Shown here: positions 63,663 through 64,000 of the stretch, piece by piece | Numbering within the stretch: position 1 is the first letter of the stretch | Layout of the letters: every line of letters begins with the position of its first letter | Origin: Phoebastria nigripes | Lineage: Eukaryota; Chordata; Aves; Procellariiformes; Diomedeidae | Assembly (NCBI GenBank): GCA_035582835.1 | Contig: JAYKAV010001000.1 | Location: forward strand, 3,264,856-3,328,855 | Reading direction: 5' to 3' | Length of the DNA stretch: 64,000 bases | Translations under genes and position numbers: made by a program | Notes under the pieces: generated by a model | Told to the model about the DNA's origin: nothing | Databases searched by the model: none | What the model saw: the letters and a program-made list of their open reading frames with translations, nothing else

Positions 63663-64000
63663 GTACAGGGGGCCGGGGGCAGGGCGGGAAGCGGCGGCCG
63701 GTCATGTCGCTGGGGCTCCGTTTGCGTACGGAAAGGCCCCTCTCGCCCGGGGCACGGCTCGGGGCCGCTACGGGCGGGTAGGAGGAAGAAAGGGTGGGGG
63801 AAAAGTCAGTGCTTCACGAGGAAACAGAAACGGTCCTGCCTTGGCAAATAGGTGTGTTCCAGGTGCCAGGGTGTCTCCGGTGGTGTTGACATAAGTGTAG
63901 AGAATAAAGGGAAACGATTCAGCTGAGAAGCGCAAAGTTCATCGGTATTGCAGAGCGCGGCACGGTCACCACATTGTGAAATACTGCTGCCGTCTGCCTG
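63663..64000 (+). other. N4BP1: N4BP1 intron 1, 5' part
   Basis: Begins with GTACAG at the donor. GC-rich to about 63800, then ordinary composition. No second exon is visible before the window ends. The AATAAA at 63903-63908 is intronic and has no sign of use. Confidence 0.8.

Larger units (their letters stand above)
62900..63800 (+). promoter_or_regulatory. N4BP1: CpG-island promoter of N4BP1
   Basis: GC content and CpG density rise abruptly here, in contrast to the 62.9 kb to the left. There is no TATA box close to the start codon. Sites typical of CpG-island promoters are visible: an ETS-like CTTCCG at 63213-63218, a YY1-type AAGATGGCGC at 63231-63240, a GC box GGGGCGG at 63277-63283 and a CRE-like TGACGTCG at 63306-63313. 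The YY1-type motif usually lies just downstream of the transcription start, so I infer a start near 63200-63230. Overlapping long frames on both strands here come from the lack of AT-rich stop codons. Confidence 0.85.

Noticed and set aside
63460..63894. 144-codon plus-strand frame over exon 1 and intron 1
   Set aside because: Out of frame with the clear N4BP1 match, crosses the splice donor, and is an Arg/Gly-rich GC artefact.
63903..63908. AATAAA near the right edge
   Set aside because: It lies in N4BP1 intron 1, just after the first exon, with no downstream GU-rich context that I would trust.
1..64000. CRISPR arrays, tRNA or rRNA genes, operons or prokaryotic mobile elements
   Set aside because: I saw no regularly spaced direct repeats with unique spacers, no tRNA or rRNA sequence and no compact gene layout. 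The window is vertebrate intergenic DNA.

Overview
This is vertebrate nuclear DNA, almost certainly from a bird. Three sequence traits support that. There are several 5'-truncated CR1 LINEs with the CR1-type 3' octamer tail instead of poly(A). There are two LTRs of avian ERVL type. The rest is AT-rich and poor in CpG until a sharp GC/CpG-rich promoter at the right edge. Single ambiguous bases (n) are scattered through the window. I see no bacterial, plasmid or phage features.

The only protein-coding gene I can support lies at the far right. Exon 1 of N4BP1 (NEDD4-binding protein 1) sits on the + strand at 63411-63662, inside a CpG island of about 62900-63800, and ends in a phase-0 splice donor. 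The gene continues beyond the window. About 63 kb to its left holds no recognisable exon. In human the N4BP1 promoter faces a long gene-poor interval towards CBLN1, so I infer this window is the end of that interval next to N4BP1.

Layout, left to right: a CR1 ORF2 linker fragment running off the left edge (1-83); a CR1 3' end on + (2093-2460); unique AT-rich sequence to 10.9 kb; an AT-rich block holding a perfect 31-bp-arm inverted repeat (10943-11172); a possible degraded LTR (16833-17282); a purine-only-like minisatellite (18376-18794); an ERVL-type LTR on - (20335-21189); a CR1 with an open reverse-transcriptase C-terminal half on - (26594-27685); a very old CR1/L3-like relic (35551-35985); an intact-looking ERVL solo LTR on + with matching 5-bp target duplications (36394-36988); two short perfect palindromes just after it (37148-37168, 37515-37543); a homeodomain-motif-rich stretch that may be a conserved enhancer (39160-39620); another CR1 3' end on - (55824-56517); a pure A60 tract (59001-59060); and the N4BP1 promoter. 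Several degenerate copies of old stem-loop repeats (I recognise their core from sauropsid genomes) are scattered between 9 and 60 kb.

I do not find an undescribed multi-gene system here. The points most worth a second look are the stacked upstream ORFs with TGATG stop-start overlaps in the presumed N4BP1 leader, the bird-type insertions in N4BP1 exon 1, the CRE-bearing solo LTR upstream of N4BP1, the palindromes, and the A60 tract.
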